From an uncultured Prevotellaceae bacterium (GTDB taxonomy: Bacteria; Bacteroidota; Bacteroidia; Bacteroidales; Muribaculaceae): 8,374 nucleotides of DNA. A program made the position numbers and the translations under genes. Below are positions 1-8,374 of this stretch, in pieces. The stretch lies in the NCBI GenBank assembly GCA_946055125.1, contig CAMGFF010000081.1, forward strand, positions 1 through 8,374, in the 5' to 3' direction. Under the pieces are notes generated by a model, which saw nothing but the letters and a program-made list of their open reading frames with translations, did not search any database and was not told where the DNA came from. How positions within the stretch are numbered: position 1 is the stretch's first letter; each line of letters opens with the position of its first letter.

Positions 1-19
1 AGAAAGGGCTAAGGATTGA

Positions 20-2065
20 TTAGTTGATTTGGATTTCGTCGGTGAAGATCCAGGCACCGGGGCGGGAGTGCTTGGTGGCGTGAATCCTGACGAAGCGGGC
101 GCTGACGTTGAGGAGGAGAGTGAAGGGATGGAGGAGAATTTTGGGCTGGCCATTGGTGACGTAGCCCCATGCAGTGCCGGCACTGAGGAAGTGCTCACCA
201 TCGATGGAGGTGAGCACTTCCATTTTTTGAGGCACATGCACCCAAGCTCCCTCGGAGTGCATGAAAGTGGCAGTGACGCAGTGCAGGGGCTTCACGTCGC
301 CGAGGTCGATGGTCACATCGAGGTCGCGCATGGTGCCCTGCCACTTGTGGTCGAGGTAGGTCCAGCCACCCTGCACGCCATCGGTGAGAGTGGCATCGCC
401 TGCGCCGGGCCACTGCGAGCTGTAAGGGAGGTTGTAGGTCACCTTGCAGCCCCGGGCCAGGTGATCAGCCACCACGAAGCTCTCCTTTCGCTCGCCAAAC
501 TCATTGGCAATGTCGAAAGTGTTGTAGCCCTTGTCGCGCAAGAAAGCGCACAGAGCCACGGCATTTGCACGGAAGCGGGAGAAATCCTTGTCGGCGGCGC
601 GGCTCCAGCCCGTTTCGGCCACGGCAAAAGTGCGGGGATAATACATATACTCGGCGTGAGCATCGGTGGGAATGTACTCACTCCAGAGGTTGGCCTGCAC
701 GCCGAGCAAGTGCTTCATTTGCTCGGGCGAGATAGATGGGTCGGCAGGGTCGTAGGCATAGGCGCGGCTCAGCGGAGTGTAGCCACCAATGGATATAGGC
801 TCCTTGAACGGCGCGTCCTGAGTGTAGTCGAGGTAGTAGAATTCGCCGGGAGTCATCACCACATCGTGGCCGGCCTTGATAGCCTTGAGGCCACCCTCCA
901 CACCGCGCCACGACATCACCGTGGCATCGGGGGCAAGGCCTCCCTCGAGGATTTCGTCCCAGCCGATGATGCGGCGGCCCTTAGAGTTGACGAAACGCTC
1001 CATTCGGCAGATGAAATAGCTTTGCAGCTCCTCGACCGAGGCGAGCCCCTCCTGCTCCATTCGCAGCTTGCAGTGTGGGCAAGAGCGCCAGGCGGTCTTT
1101 GCCGCCTCGTCGCCGCCAATGTGAATGTAGGGCGAGGGGAACACGTCGACAACCTCAGAGAGCACACTCTCAAGGAGGCGGAAAGTAGCCTCCTTGCCGG
1201 CGCAGAAGTCGGACGAGCCAAGACCAGAGCCATCGCACGACACCTCGGGGTAGGCAGCCAGCACCTCCTCGCTGTGTCCCGGCATCTCAATCTCGGGCAC
1301 CACGGTGATGTGTCGGTCGGCGGCATACTGCACCAATTCGCGCAGCTCCTGCTGCGAGTAGAATCCACCGTGAGCCTCGGGATTCTCGCGTGTGCAATAA
1401 CGAGCGCCGCCATCGGCCCACTCCTGCCAGGTGCGGGCGGGCCGCCATGCCGCCAGCTCGGTGAGGCGCGGATAGCTCTTAATTTCCATGCGCCAGCCCG
1501 CGCCATCGGTGAGGTGGAGGTGCATCACATTCAGCTTGAGCAGCGCCATGGCATCGATTTGCTTCTTCAGGAACTCCACCGAGCGGAAGTGTCGCGACAC
1601 ATCGAAGTGAAGTCCGCGCCACGAGAAGCGCGGCTCATCGGCAATGGAGCAGCACACAATGGAGCGCACGCGCCCGCCGGCCGACATCTGCACGAGCGAC
1701 TGCAAGGCATAGAAAGCGCCGGCCTCGCACTTAGCCGCAATCTTGATGCCCTTTCGGGCGACCACCAAGCGGTAGCCCTCGGGCGAGGCGATGCCGGCAT
1801 CGGCATCAATCACCACATCGGCGCCGGCACGCTTAGACACCAGCGAGCAGCCGAGCGGGCACTGCTGCACGGCATGTGCGAGAGCCGGGAATGCGGCAAG
1901 ATGCACGCGCAGCCCCCCGGCAGGGATATTGAAACAGCCCTTTGCCACGGCAATGTGGGCAGGCAAGGGAATCACATCGCGCGGAGAGCCATCGGCCCAG
2001 GCCACGGAGCAAGAGAGAGCCGCCAGCAAGAGGCAGCACAGAAAGCGGTAAACAGAAGTTTTCAT
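20..2065 (-). CDS. Secreted GH20 beta-N-acetylhexosaminidase with C-terminal discoidin-like domain
   Basis: This is a 681-residue glycoside hydrolase family 20 enzyme, expected to remove terminal beta-linked GlcNAc or GalNAc by substrate-assisted catalysis. Residues 1-24 form a signal peptide (basic start, hydrophobic core, likely cleavage after AWA), so it acts in the periplasm or at the surface. Residues about 30-140 fit the GH20 N-terminal domain, and about 145-490 the catalytic barrel. Visible motifs are FSWRGLHFD (147-155), HLTDGAGW (184-191, where many relatives have DDQGW), HIGGDE (315-320, with the catalytic pair D319/E320), GWDEILEGG (368-376) and QANLWSEY (457-464). The CxxC at 329-332 is also common in Bacteroidota members. 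Residues about 540-681 resemble an F5/8 type C (galactose-binding-like) domain. It is probably the last gene of the operon. No SusC/SusD genes are nearby, so the natural substrate (mucin, other host glycan, chitin fragment or cell-wall sugar) cannot be assigned. A lipobox at C19 is possible but poor. Confidence 0.93.
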   Translation of the reverse strand: MKTSVYRFLCCLLLAALSCSVAWADGSPRDVIPLPAHIAVAKGCFNIPAGGLRVHLAAFPALAHAVQQCPLGCSLVSKRAGADVVIDADAGIASPEGYRLVVARKGIKIAAKCEAGAFYALQSLVQMSAGGRVRSIVCCSIADEPRFSWRGLHFDVSRHFRSVEFLKKQIDAMALLKLNVMHLHLTDGAGWRMEIKSYPRLTELAAWRPARTWQEWADGGARYCTRENPEAHGGFYSQQELRELVQYAADRHITVVPEIEMPGHSEEVLAAYPEVSCDGSGLGSSDFCAGKEATFRLLESVLSEVVDVFPSPYIHIGGDEAAKTAWRSCPHCKLRMEQEGLASVEELQSYFICRMERFVNSKGRRIIGWDEILEGGLAPDATVMSWRGVEGGLKAIKAGHDVVMTPGEFYYLDYTQDAPFKEPISIGGYTPLSRAYAYDPADPSISPEQMKHLLGVQANLWSEYIPTDAHAEYMYYPRTFAVAETGWSRAADKDFSRFRANAVALCAFLRDKGYNTFDIANEFGERKESFVVADHLARGCKVTYNLPYSSQWPGAGDATLTDGVQGGWTYLDHKWQGTMRDLDVTIDLGDVKPLHCVTATFMHSEGAWVHVPQKMEVLTSIDGEHFLSAGTAWGYVTNGQPKILLHPFTLLLNVSARFVRIHATKHSRPGAWIFTDEIQIN
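187..228 (+). terminator. Intrinsic-terminator-like hairpin inside the GH20 gene
   Basis: A perfect 13-bp inverted repeat (left arm 187-199, right arm 209-221, eight G:C pairs) closes a 9-nt loop at 200-208. It is followed after one base by six T residues (223-228). On the plus strand this is the layout of a Rho-independent terminator. It lies antisense to codons 615-627 of the hexosaminidase. In the gene's own direction the stem has no U-tract after it, so it should not stop hexosaminidase mRNA, although that mRNA could still fold there. It might end transcripts from a convergent gene left of the window, or an antisense RNA. Function is inferred; the structure itself is read directly. Confidence 0.4.
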
Positions 2066-2105
2066 GACGTTATTATTAAGATGATAGCATATTTCATGAG
2101 CAGAA

Positions 2106-3032
2106 CTATTTAGAGTGAGAAGTAAGGTCGATTTTCAAGCCCTCATTGGCGAGGGTGACACTTGGGAACGACTTCAGGGCATCGTTGAGCAGCACGCGGT
2201 CGTCGACATACTGGCTTGAGAAATGACCGATAATTAGATTCTTGGCACCTGCGAGGGCTGCGATGTGAGCGGCATCGGCCGAGGTGCTGTGGCCGCGGGC
2301 CTTAGCCTTAGCGGCGAGCGAGCCATCGTAGGTAGCCTCGTGGTAAAGCCAATCGACACCCTGCACCGACTGCGCCACGCGGTCGTTTCGCATAGTGTCG
2401 GAGCAATAGGCATAGCTGAGCGAGGGGTCGGGCGGCGAGGTGAGGAGAGCATTAGGGATTACCGAGCCATCGGGCTTCACAAAGTCCTCTCCCTCGCGGA
2501 GGCGGTTGAGCCAGTAGCGCGGCACCTCGTGGAAGGCGGTCATCTCGGGCTTGATGTGCCGGAGCTTAGGCTTCTCCACAAACTTGAACCCCACAGCCGG
2601 CACGCGGTGGAAAAGAGGGAACGAGTGTACCTCGATGGCATTGTTCTCGAAGATAATGCCCTCCTTGCGCTCAATCACATTGAAAATCACATTGAAAGGC
2701 ATGTCGCGGCAGAAGTAGTCGATGAGGCGCGAAAACTGGTCGGCACCGTCCTTGAAAATGTGCACGGTGAGGGTGCCGCCCTTTTCGAGCAGAGCCATAG
2801 TGGATATTAGTCCCGGGAGGCCGAAGACATGGTCGCCGTGAAGGTGGCTGATGAAGATGTGGTTGAGGCGAGAGAACTTGAGCTTCATGCGGCGCATCTG
2901 CAGCTGAGCGCCCTCGCCACAGTCAATCATATAAAGTTGGTCGCGAATGTCGAGCACCTGGCACGAGGGCATGTGCCGCATGGTGCAGGTGGCCGAGCCA
3001 CAACCGAGGATATTCAATTCGAAATTTGCCAT
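2106..3032 (-). CDS. rnz: Ribonuclease Z (tRNA 3'-endonuclease)
   Basis: This is a 308-residue metallo-beta-lactamase-fold nuclease, about the usual length of short-form bacterial RNase Z. It cuts tRNA precursors after the discriminator base so that CCA can be added, mainly for tRNAs whose genes lack CCA. The zinc-binding motif HLHGDH is at 63-68 (H63, H65, D67, H68). The other ligands appear as H142 (in FHRVPAVGF), D212 (in YCSDT) and H270 (in GHFSSQY). The family motifs HEATY (231-235) and GHST (247-250) are also present, so the active site looks complete. There is no signal peptide, so it is cytoplasmic. The ATG at 3032 is 37 bp after the mfd stop and the stop is 40 bp before the hexosaminidase start, which suggests co-transcription. 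The upstream gap holds near-repeated AATAAACG/GATAAACG units but no Shine-Dalgarno-like site, as expected for Bacteroidota. An in-frame tandem repeat codes for FNVIFNVI at 113-120. Confidence 0.95.
   Translation of the reverse strand: MANFELNILGCGSATCTMRHMPSCQVLDIRDQLYMIDCGEGAQLQMRRMKLKFSRLNHIFISHLHGDHVFGLPGLISTMALLEKGGTLTVHIFKDGADQFSRLIDYFCRDMPFNVIFNVIERKEGIIFENNAIEVHSFPLFHRVPAVGFKFVEKPKLRHIKPEMTAFHEVPRYWLNRLREGEDFVKPDGSVIPNALLTSPPDPSLSYAYCSDTMRNDRVAQSVQGVDWLYHEATYDGSLAAKAKARGHSTSADAAHIAALAGAKNLIIGHFSSQYVDDRVLLNDALKSFPSVTLANEGLKIDLTSHSK
2673..2696. repeat. Perfect 12-bp tandem duplication within rnz
   Basis: The 12-mer AATCACATTGAA occurs twice back to back (2673-2684 and 2685-2696). On the coding strand it gives FNVI twice in a row at RNase Z residues 113-120. 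The unit is a multiple of three, so gain or loss of a copy would keep the frame. It may be a recent slippage product or simply codon coincidence in a beta-strand. Confidence 0.8.
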
Positions 3033-3069
3033 GGGAGCGTTTATCGTTTATTGTTTAGTGCGGGGGGAT

Positions 3070-6000
3070 TTAGCTCACTTCGAGGGTGGAGATTTGCTGG
3101 AGAATTGTTACCGCCTCCTCCACCGACGGCACGCCCGAGAAGAGGATAGAGCGCTTGCCATTGTTCTCGCGGAACTTGCACCGCAGGGGGTTCCGCTGAA
3201 TGTAGCTGATGATGCGGCCGAAAGCGGCCGACTGATAGTAGGCCTTGTTTTCCTCGCCCACGAAGTAGAGATACATCCGGCCCATTTTCAGCACTACCTT
3301 CTCCACGCCGAGGCTACGGGCGAGGCGGCGTAGGCTGACGATGCGAATAAGCTCCAGGGCCTCGTGAGGAATCTTGCCGAAGCGGTCCTCGAGCTCGCGA
3401 CGGAACTCCATGACATCGGTTTCGCGCTCCATGTTGTCGAGCTGCTGGTAGAGGCTGATGCGCTCGCCCTCCTGCGGCACATAGGTGGGAGGCAGGAGGA
3501 TTTCCATGTCGCTCTCGATGGTGCAGTCGGTGACATACTGCTCCTCGTTGGCATCGCTCTGCACCACGGCCTCATTGAAGGAGTCGGCAAACTCCTCGGT
3601 GCGAAGCTCGAGCACAGCCTCCTTGAGGATGCGCTGGTAGGTTTCGAAGCCCAGGTCGGCGATGAACCCACTTTGCTCGGCACCGAGGAGGTTTCCGGCG
3701 CCGCGAATGTCGAGGTCCTGCATTGCTATGTGAATGCCGCTTCCCAGCTCGGAGAAGCTCTCGATAGCCTGGAGCCTGCGGCGTGCCACGGGAGTGAGCG
3801 GCTTTCCGGGCGGGACGAGCAAGTAGCAGAAAGCCTTGCGCGAGCTGCGGCCCACGCGGCCGCGCAGCTGGTGCAGCTCGCTGAGGCCGAAGTTGTGGGC
3901 ATTATTGATGATGATAGTGTTCACGTTAGGCATGTCGATACCGCTCTCGATGATAGTGGTTGCGAGGAGGATGTCGTAGTCGTGGTTGGCGAAGTCGATG
4001 ATAGCCTTCTCGAGGTCCTCGGGCGGCATTTGTCCGTGTCCCACCACCACGCGGGCGTCGGGGACGAGGCGGGCAATCATGTCGCGGAGGTTGTAGAGCT
4101 GCTCAATGCGGTTGTTCACGAAGAACACCTGGCCATTGCGCGACATCTCGAAGTTGATTGCCTCGGCCACGATGTCGTCGTTGAGCGAATTGACCGAGGT
4201 GAGGATAGGGTAGCGGTTGGCGGGCGGCGTGGTGATGGCACTGAGGTCGCGGGCGCCCATGAGCGAGAACTGGAGGGTGCGCGGAATGGGCGTTGCCGAC
4301 ATGGTGAGCGTGTCGACGTTCACCTTCATCTGCTTGAGTCGCTCCTTCACCGACACTCCAAACTTCTGCTCCTCATCGACCACGAGCAGGCCCAGGTCGT
4401 GAAACTTAATGGACTTGCCAATGAGCTTGTGAGTGCCGATGATGATGTCGATTTTGCCGTCGGCGAGGTCGGCGACGATTTGCTTCACGTCCTTAGGGCG
4501 GCGGGCGCGGCTAAGGTAGTCGACACGCACCGGGAAATCGCGCAGACGCTCCTTGAAAGTGTTGAAGTGCTGATAGGCGAGCACTGTGGTGGGCACGAGC
4601 ACGGCGGTCTGCTTGCCGTCGGTGGCGGCCTTGAATGCGGCGCGGATAGCCACCTCGGTCTTTCCGAAACCCACATCGCCGCAGATTAGGCGGTCCATGG
4701 GCTTTGCGCTCTCCATGTCGGCCTTCACGGCGGTAGTAGCCTTGAGCTGGTCGGGGGTGTCCTCGTAGATGAACGAAGCCTCCAGCTCCTGCTGCAAGTA
4801 GCCGTCGGGCGAGAAAGCGAAGCCCTTCTCCTCGCGGCGTGCGGCATAGAGCCTGATGAGGTCGCGTGCGATGTCCTTTAGCTTGCTCTTTGTGCGCTCC
4901 TTCATGCGGTTCCAGGCACCGCTTCCCAGCTTGTTGAGGCGCGGCTCCACGCCCTCCTTCCCGCGGTATTTGGCGAGTTTGTGCAAGGCGTGGATCGAGA
5001 CGAAGAGGATGTCGTCGTTCTGGTAGATGAGCTTGATCATCTCCTGCATCTTTCCATTGACATCGGTGCGCAGCAATCCGCCGAATTTGCCCACACCGTG
5101 GTCCACGTGCACGATGTAGTCGCCCACCTCAATCTGGTTGAGCTCCTTGAGTGAGAAGGCGAGCTTGCCCGAGCGTGCGCGGTCGCTCTTGAGGCTGTAC
5201 TTGTGGAAGCGGTCGAAGATTTGGTGGTCGGTGAATACGCACAGGCGCAGCTCATCGTCGACGAATCCCTCGTGAATTGTGCGGAGAATGGGGGTGAAGC
5301 AGATTTCGTCGTGGCGGTCGTCGAAGATCACGCGCAGGCGCTCGGTCTGCTTAGCGCTGTCGGAGAGGATAAAAATCTTGTAGCCCTTTGCGATGAAATC
5401 CTTGAAAGAGGAGGAGATGAGGTCGAAATTCTTGTGGTAGATACCCTGCGGGGAGCAGTGGAGCGAGAGGCGCGGGGCGGAGCCGGGATTGGCTGCCGGG
5501 CCCTCGTGGTAGTCGATGCGGCGCAGCTCGGCAAATCGGCGGGCGAAATCGGCGGCATCGACGATTTTCTTCATGGCGTCGCGGTCGCCCTCCTCGGCGA
5601 TGATTGCGCTCTCGGAGAACGACTCGGCGGCGATGGCATTGATTCGCTCCAGGAGCCACTTGTGGTTGTGGCAAAGCAGCACCGCCTTGTCGCCGATGTA
5701 GTGGAGCAGCGAGGTGCCTGTGGCTGCCTCGCTGCTTGCGCCATTGATGATGGCAATGGAGTCGACATTCTCAACCGAGAGCTGCGTCTCGACATTGAAG
5801 GAGCGAATGCTCTCAATCTCGTCGCCGAAGTAGTCGATGCGGTAGGGCAGCTCGAAGGCAAAAGAGAACACATCGAGAATGGAGCCGCGGACGGCAAACT
5901 GCCCCGGCTCATACACATAGTCCACCTCCACGAAACCCAGCTCGCGGAGTCGGCTTGCCACCTCGGTGAGGTCGCTCGATGCGCCCCGCGAGAGGCACAC

Positions 6001-6426
6001 AGTGGATTGCTCGATGACGCTGCGGGCTTGCACCTTCTCGGCAAGTGCCTCGGGGTAGGAGACTACGCAGTGCAGCCGGCGGTCGGAGTGCCAGCGGTTG
6101 AGCACCTCGGTGCGGAGGATTTCCTGCGGGGCATCGACCTGGCCATACTTGATGTCGCGCTTGTAGCCTGAGGGGAACATAAGCACGCAGTCCTCGCCCA
6201 TAATCTGGCAGAGGTCGTGATAGGTGTAGCCGGCCTCGTCGAGGTCGTTGGCGATGATTAGGTAAGGCTCCTTGGCCTTGGGAAGCTGCGAGAACAGCAC
6301 AGCCGCCGCCGAGCCGGCCAGGCCATCGACCAATGCCACGCGGTTACGGCGGTCGGAGAGCAGGCGAGCGAGAGCCTCCTTTCGGGCCTTCGACCCGATA
6401 ATATCACATAAATCCTTAATTTCCAT
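3070..6426 (-). CDS. mfd: Transcription-repair coupling factor Mfd
   Basis: This 1,118-residue ATPase removes RNA polymerase stalled at DNA damage and recruits UvrA to begin nucleotide excision repair in the cytoplasm. From the ATG at 6426, the UvrB-like N-terminal module spans about residues 1-350 (including a GQFAVRG segment near 175). The RNA-polymerase-interacting domain spans about 430-500 (GDYIVHVDHGVGKFGG at 435-450). The RecG-like helicase motor carries Walker A GDVGFGKT (583-590), DEEQ (684-687), SATPIPRT (710-717) and QLRGRVGR (853-860). The C-terminal TRCF/D7 domain is about 970-1065. Length and all motifs are normal for an intact enzyme. The frame is open upstream to a GTG at 6456, which would add ten residues and overlap the protease stop as GTGA. 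I prefer the ATG because the extra residues (MSGGHQHRFV) look unlike an Mfd N-terminus, whereas MEIKDL does. It is the second gene of the presumed operon. Confidence 0.96.
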   Translation of the reverse strand: MEIKDLCDIIGSKARKEALARLLSDRRNRVALVDGLAGSAAAVLFSQLPKAKEPYLIIANDLDEAGYTYHDLCQIMGEDCVLMFPSGYKRDIKYGQVDAPQEILRTEVLNRWHSDRRLHCVVSYPEALAEKVQARSVIEQSTVCLSRGASSDLTEVASRLRELGFVEVDYVYEPGQFAVRGSILDVFSFAFELPYRIDYFGDEIESIRSFNVETQLSVENVDSIAIINGASSEAATGTSLLHYIGDKAVLLCHNHKWLLERINAIAAESFSESAIIAEEGDRDAMKKIVDAADFARRFAELRRIDYHEGPAANPGSAPRLSLHCSPQGIYHKNFDLISSSFKDFIAKGYKIFILSDSAKQTERLRVIFDDRHDEICFTPILRTIHEGFVDDELRLCVFTDHQIFDRFHKYSLKSDRARSGKLAFSLKELNQIEVGDYIVHVDHGVGKFGGLLRTDVNGKMQEMIKLIYQNDDILFVSIHALHKLAKYRGKEGVEPRLNKLGSGAWNRMKERTKSKLKDIARDLIRLYAARREEKGFAFSPDGYLQQELEASFIYEDTPDQLKATTAVKADMESAKPMDRLICGDVGFGKTEVAIRAAFKAATDGKQTAVLVPTTVLAYQHFNTFKERLRDFPVRVDYLSRARRPKDVKQIVADLADGKIDIIIGTHKLIGKSIKFHDLGLLVVDEEQKFGVSVKERLKQMKVNVDTLTMSATPIPRTLQFSLMGARDLSAITTPPANRYPILTSVNSLNDDIVAEAINFEMSRNGQVFFVNNRIEQLYNLRDMIARLVPDARVVVGHGQMPPEDLEKAIIDFANHDYDILLATTIIESGIDMPNVNTIIINNAHNFGLSELHQLRGRVGRSSRKAFCYLLVPPGKPLTPVARRRLQAIESFSELGSGIHIAMQDLDIRGAGNLLGAEQSGFIADLGFETYQRILKEAVLELRTEEFADSFNEAVVQSDANEEQYVTDCTIESDMEILLPPTYVPQEGERISLYQQLDNMERETDVMEFRRELEDRFGKIPHEALELIRIVSLRRLARSLGVEKVVLKMGRMYLYFVGEENKAYYQSAAFGRIISYIQRNPLRCKFRENNGKRSILFSGVPSVEEAVTILQQISTLEVS

Positions 6427-6452
6427 AACAAAACGATGCTGATGCCCCCCAC

Positions 6453-8141
<1,689 letters not shown>

Positions 8142-8167
8142 TATAGTCGTTGTCTTGAAATCGACTG

Positions 8168-8175
8168 CTAAAATA
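8168..8175 (-). promoter_or_regulatory. Weak -7-like element upstream of the S41 protease
   Basis: Read on the minus strand this is TATTTTAG, one mismatch from the Bacteroidota -7 consensus TAnnTTTG, ending 26 bp before the protease ATG. No TTTG-like -33 element is found 19-21 bp further upstream, so the call is tentative. It is reported because transcription of the four minus-strand genes should start somewhere in 8142-8320 and nothing there fits better. Confidence 0.2.
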
Positions 8176-8212
8176 CTACATTCTCTTCACTTTTCGGGCC
8201 TATTTGGGTGAA

Positions 8213-8299
8213 AAATGCGTTAAAACTCAAAAAAAAGACAAGATTTTTCATTTTTCTATTGCATATTTCAAAAATACGCACTAATTTTGCAACGCATTT
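8213..8299. repeat. Widely spaced 9-bp inverted repeat in the divergent intergenic region
   Basis: AAATGCGTT at 8213-8221 is the exact reverse complement of AACGCATTT at 8291-8299, with 69 bp between. The right arm covers the expected tRNA transcription start and the left arm lies on the protease side. A related AAAAATACGCA is at 8270-8280 (compare AAAAATGCGTT at 8211-8221). The region is A/T-rich and also has 8-bp inverted matches around 8209-8217 and 8243-8256, so chance is a serious alternative to a regulator site. Confidence 0.3.
8258..8289 (+). promoter_or_regulatory. Bacteroidota-type promoter of the tRNA-Asn gene
   Basis: TAATTTTG at 8282-8289 matches the Bacteroidota -7 consensus TAnnTTTG exactly. 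ATTG at 8258-8261 is a near match to the -33 TTTG, with a 20-bp spacer, within the usual range. Transcription would begin near 8296, leaving a leader of about 25 nt before the mature tRNA at 8321. This is the strongest promoter match I can see in the intergenic region; it rests on motif and spacing only. Confidence 0.65.
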
Positions 8300-8320
8300 C
8301 CCGAGAGGAGGTGCACAACC

Positions 8321-8374
8321 GCTTCAGTAGCTCAGTTGGTTAGAGCACATGACTGTTAATCATGGGGTCGTTGG
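8321..8374 (+). tRNA. tRNA-Asn (anticodon GTT), 3' end cut by the window
   Basis: The acceptor 5' strand GCTTCAG is at 8321-8327. The D arm pairs GCTC (8330-8333) with GAGC (8343-8346). The anticodon arm pairs CATGA (8348-8352) with TCATG (8360-8364) around the loop CTGTTAA, giving anticodon GTT at 8355-8357 and asparagine identity. The variable loop GGGTC (8365-8369) is followed by the 5' T-stem strand GTTGG, which ends exactly at the last base. The T loop, the 3' T-stem strand and the 3' acceptor strand (expected CTGAAGC) lie outside. Whether CCA is encoded cannot be seen. It is divergent from the protease operon. Confidence 0.95.

Noticed and set aside
29..2113. A 694-codon open frame on the plus strand opposite the entire hexosaminidase gene
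   Set aside because: Its codons are in exact register with the sense codons, so it stays open only because the GH20 gene uses no TTA, CTA or TCA codons over this span, a result of GC-rich codon choice. The translation has no recognisable motif and it would start at TTG.
2066..2140. Possible internal promoter for the hexosaminidase: TAGTTCTG on the minus strand (2108 to 2101)
   Set aside because: It has one mismatch to TAnnTTTG, and the nearest TTG upstream is about 27 bp away, outside the normal 19-21 bp spacing.
3840..3881. A 9-bp inverted repeat (GCGAGCTGC and GCAGCTCGC) in mfd
   Set aside because: It lies in the GC-rich helicase motif VI coding region, has a 24-nt loop and no T-run, and is readily explained by GC-rich codons for LHQLRGRVGRSS.
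3364..4689. A 441-codon plus-strand open frame opposite mfd, and similar ones at 5203-6171, 2265-2810 and 6618-7055
   Set aside because: All are in codon register with the real minus-strand genes and arise from the same rarity of TTA, CTA and TCA. The sense products have complete family motifs; the antisense translations look like low-complexity mirror sequence.
8321..8374. tRNA-Asn as an attachment site for an integrated element
   Set aside because: The 3' half of the tRNA where attachment sites usually lie is outside the window, and no integrase or direct repeat is visible.
8321..8374. A functional link between rnz and the nearby tRNA-Asn gene
   Set aside because: They are on opposite strands, over 5 kb apart and separately transcribed. 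RNase Z acts on many tRNAs, so proximity is not evidence.

Overview
The window looks like ordinary chromosomal sequence from a member of the Bacteroidota, most likely a gut-type Bacteroidales. The protein families match that lineage: a secreted GH20 hexosaminidase with a C-terminal discoidin-like domain, a long S41 protease with a C-terminal extension, and an Mfd of about 1,120 residues. The tRNA promoter candidate also fits the Bacteroidota -33/-7 pattern (TTG-type, about 20 nt, TAnnTTTG) rather than the sigma70 pattern. Coding DNA is GC-rich with GC-ending codons. The family or genus cannot be fixed from this window.

Layout: four genes lie head to tail on the minus strand and fill almost the whole window. 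In transcription order they are a secreted S41/Ctp-type PDZ protease (8141 to 6453), mfd (6426 to 3070), rnz for ribonuclease Z (3032 to 2106) and a secreted GH20 beta-N-acetylhexosaminidase (2065 to 20). Gaps are only 26, 37 and 40 bp, with no terminator-like structure between the genes, so a single operon is plausible. To the right is a 179-bp AT-rich intergenic region and then a divergent plus-strand tRNA-Asn(GTT) gene, cut by the window edge in the T arm.

Functionally the set is mixed: envelope proteolysis, transcription-coupled DNA repair, tRNA 3' maturation and glycan breakdown. I see no evidence that they form a dedicated system. No mobile element, CRISPR array, toxin-antitoxin pair or defence gene is visible.

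The most unusual non-genic signal is a perfect 13-bp inverted repeat followed by six T residues on the plus strand (187-228), buried in the 3' part of the hexosaminidase gene. It has the form of an intrinsic terminator for rightward transcription. Lesser signals are a 12-bp in-frame tandem duplication in rnz, a widely spaced inverted repeat around the tRNA promoter, and an ambiguous mfd start.
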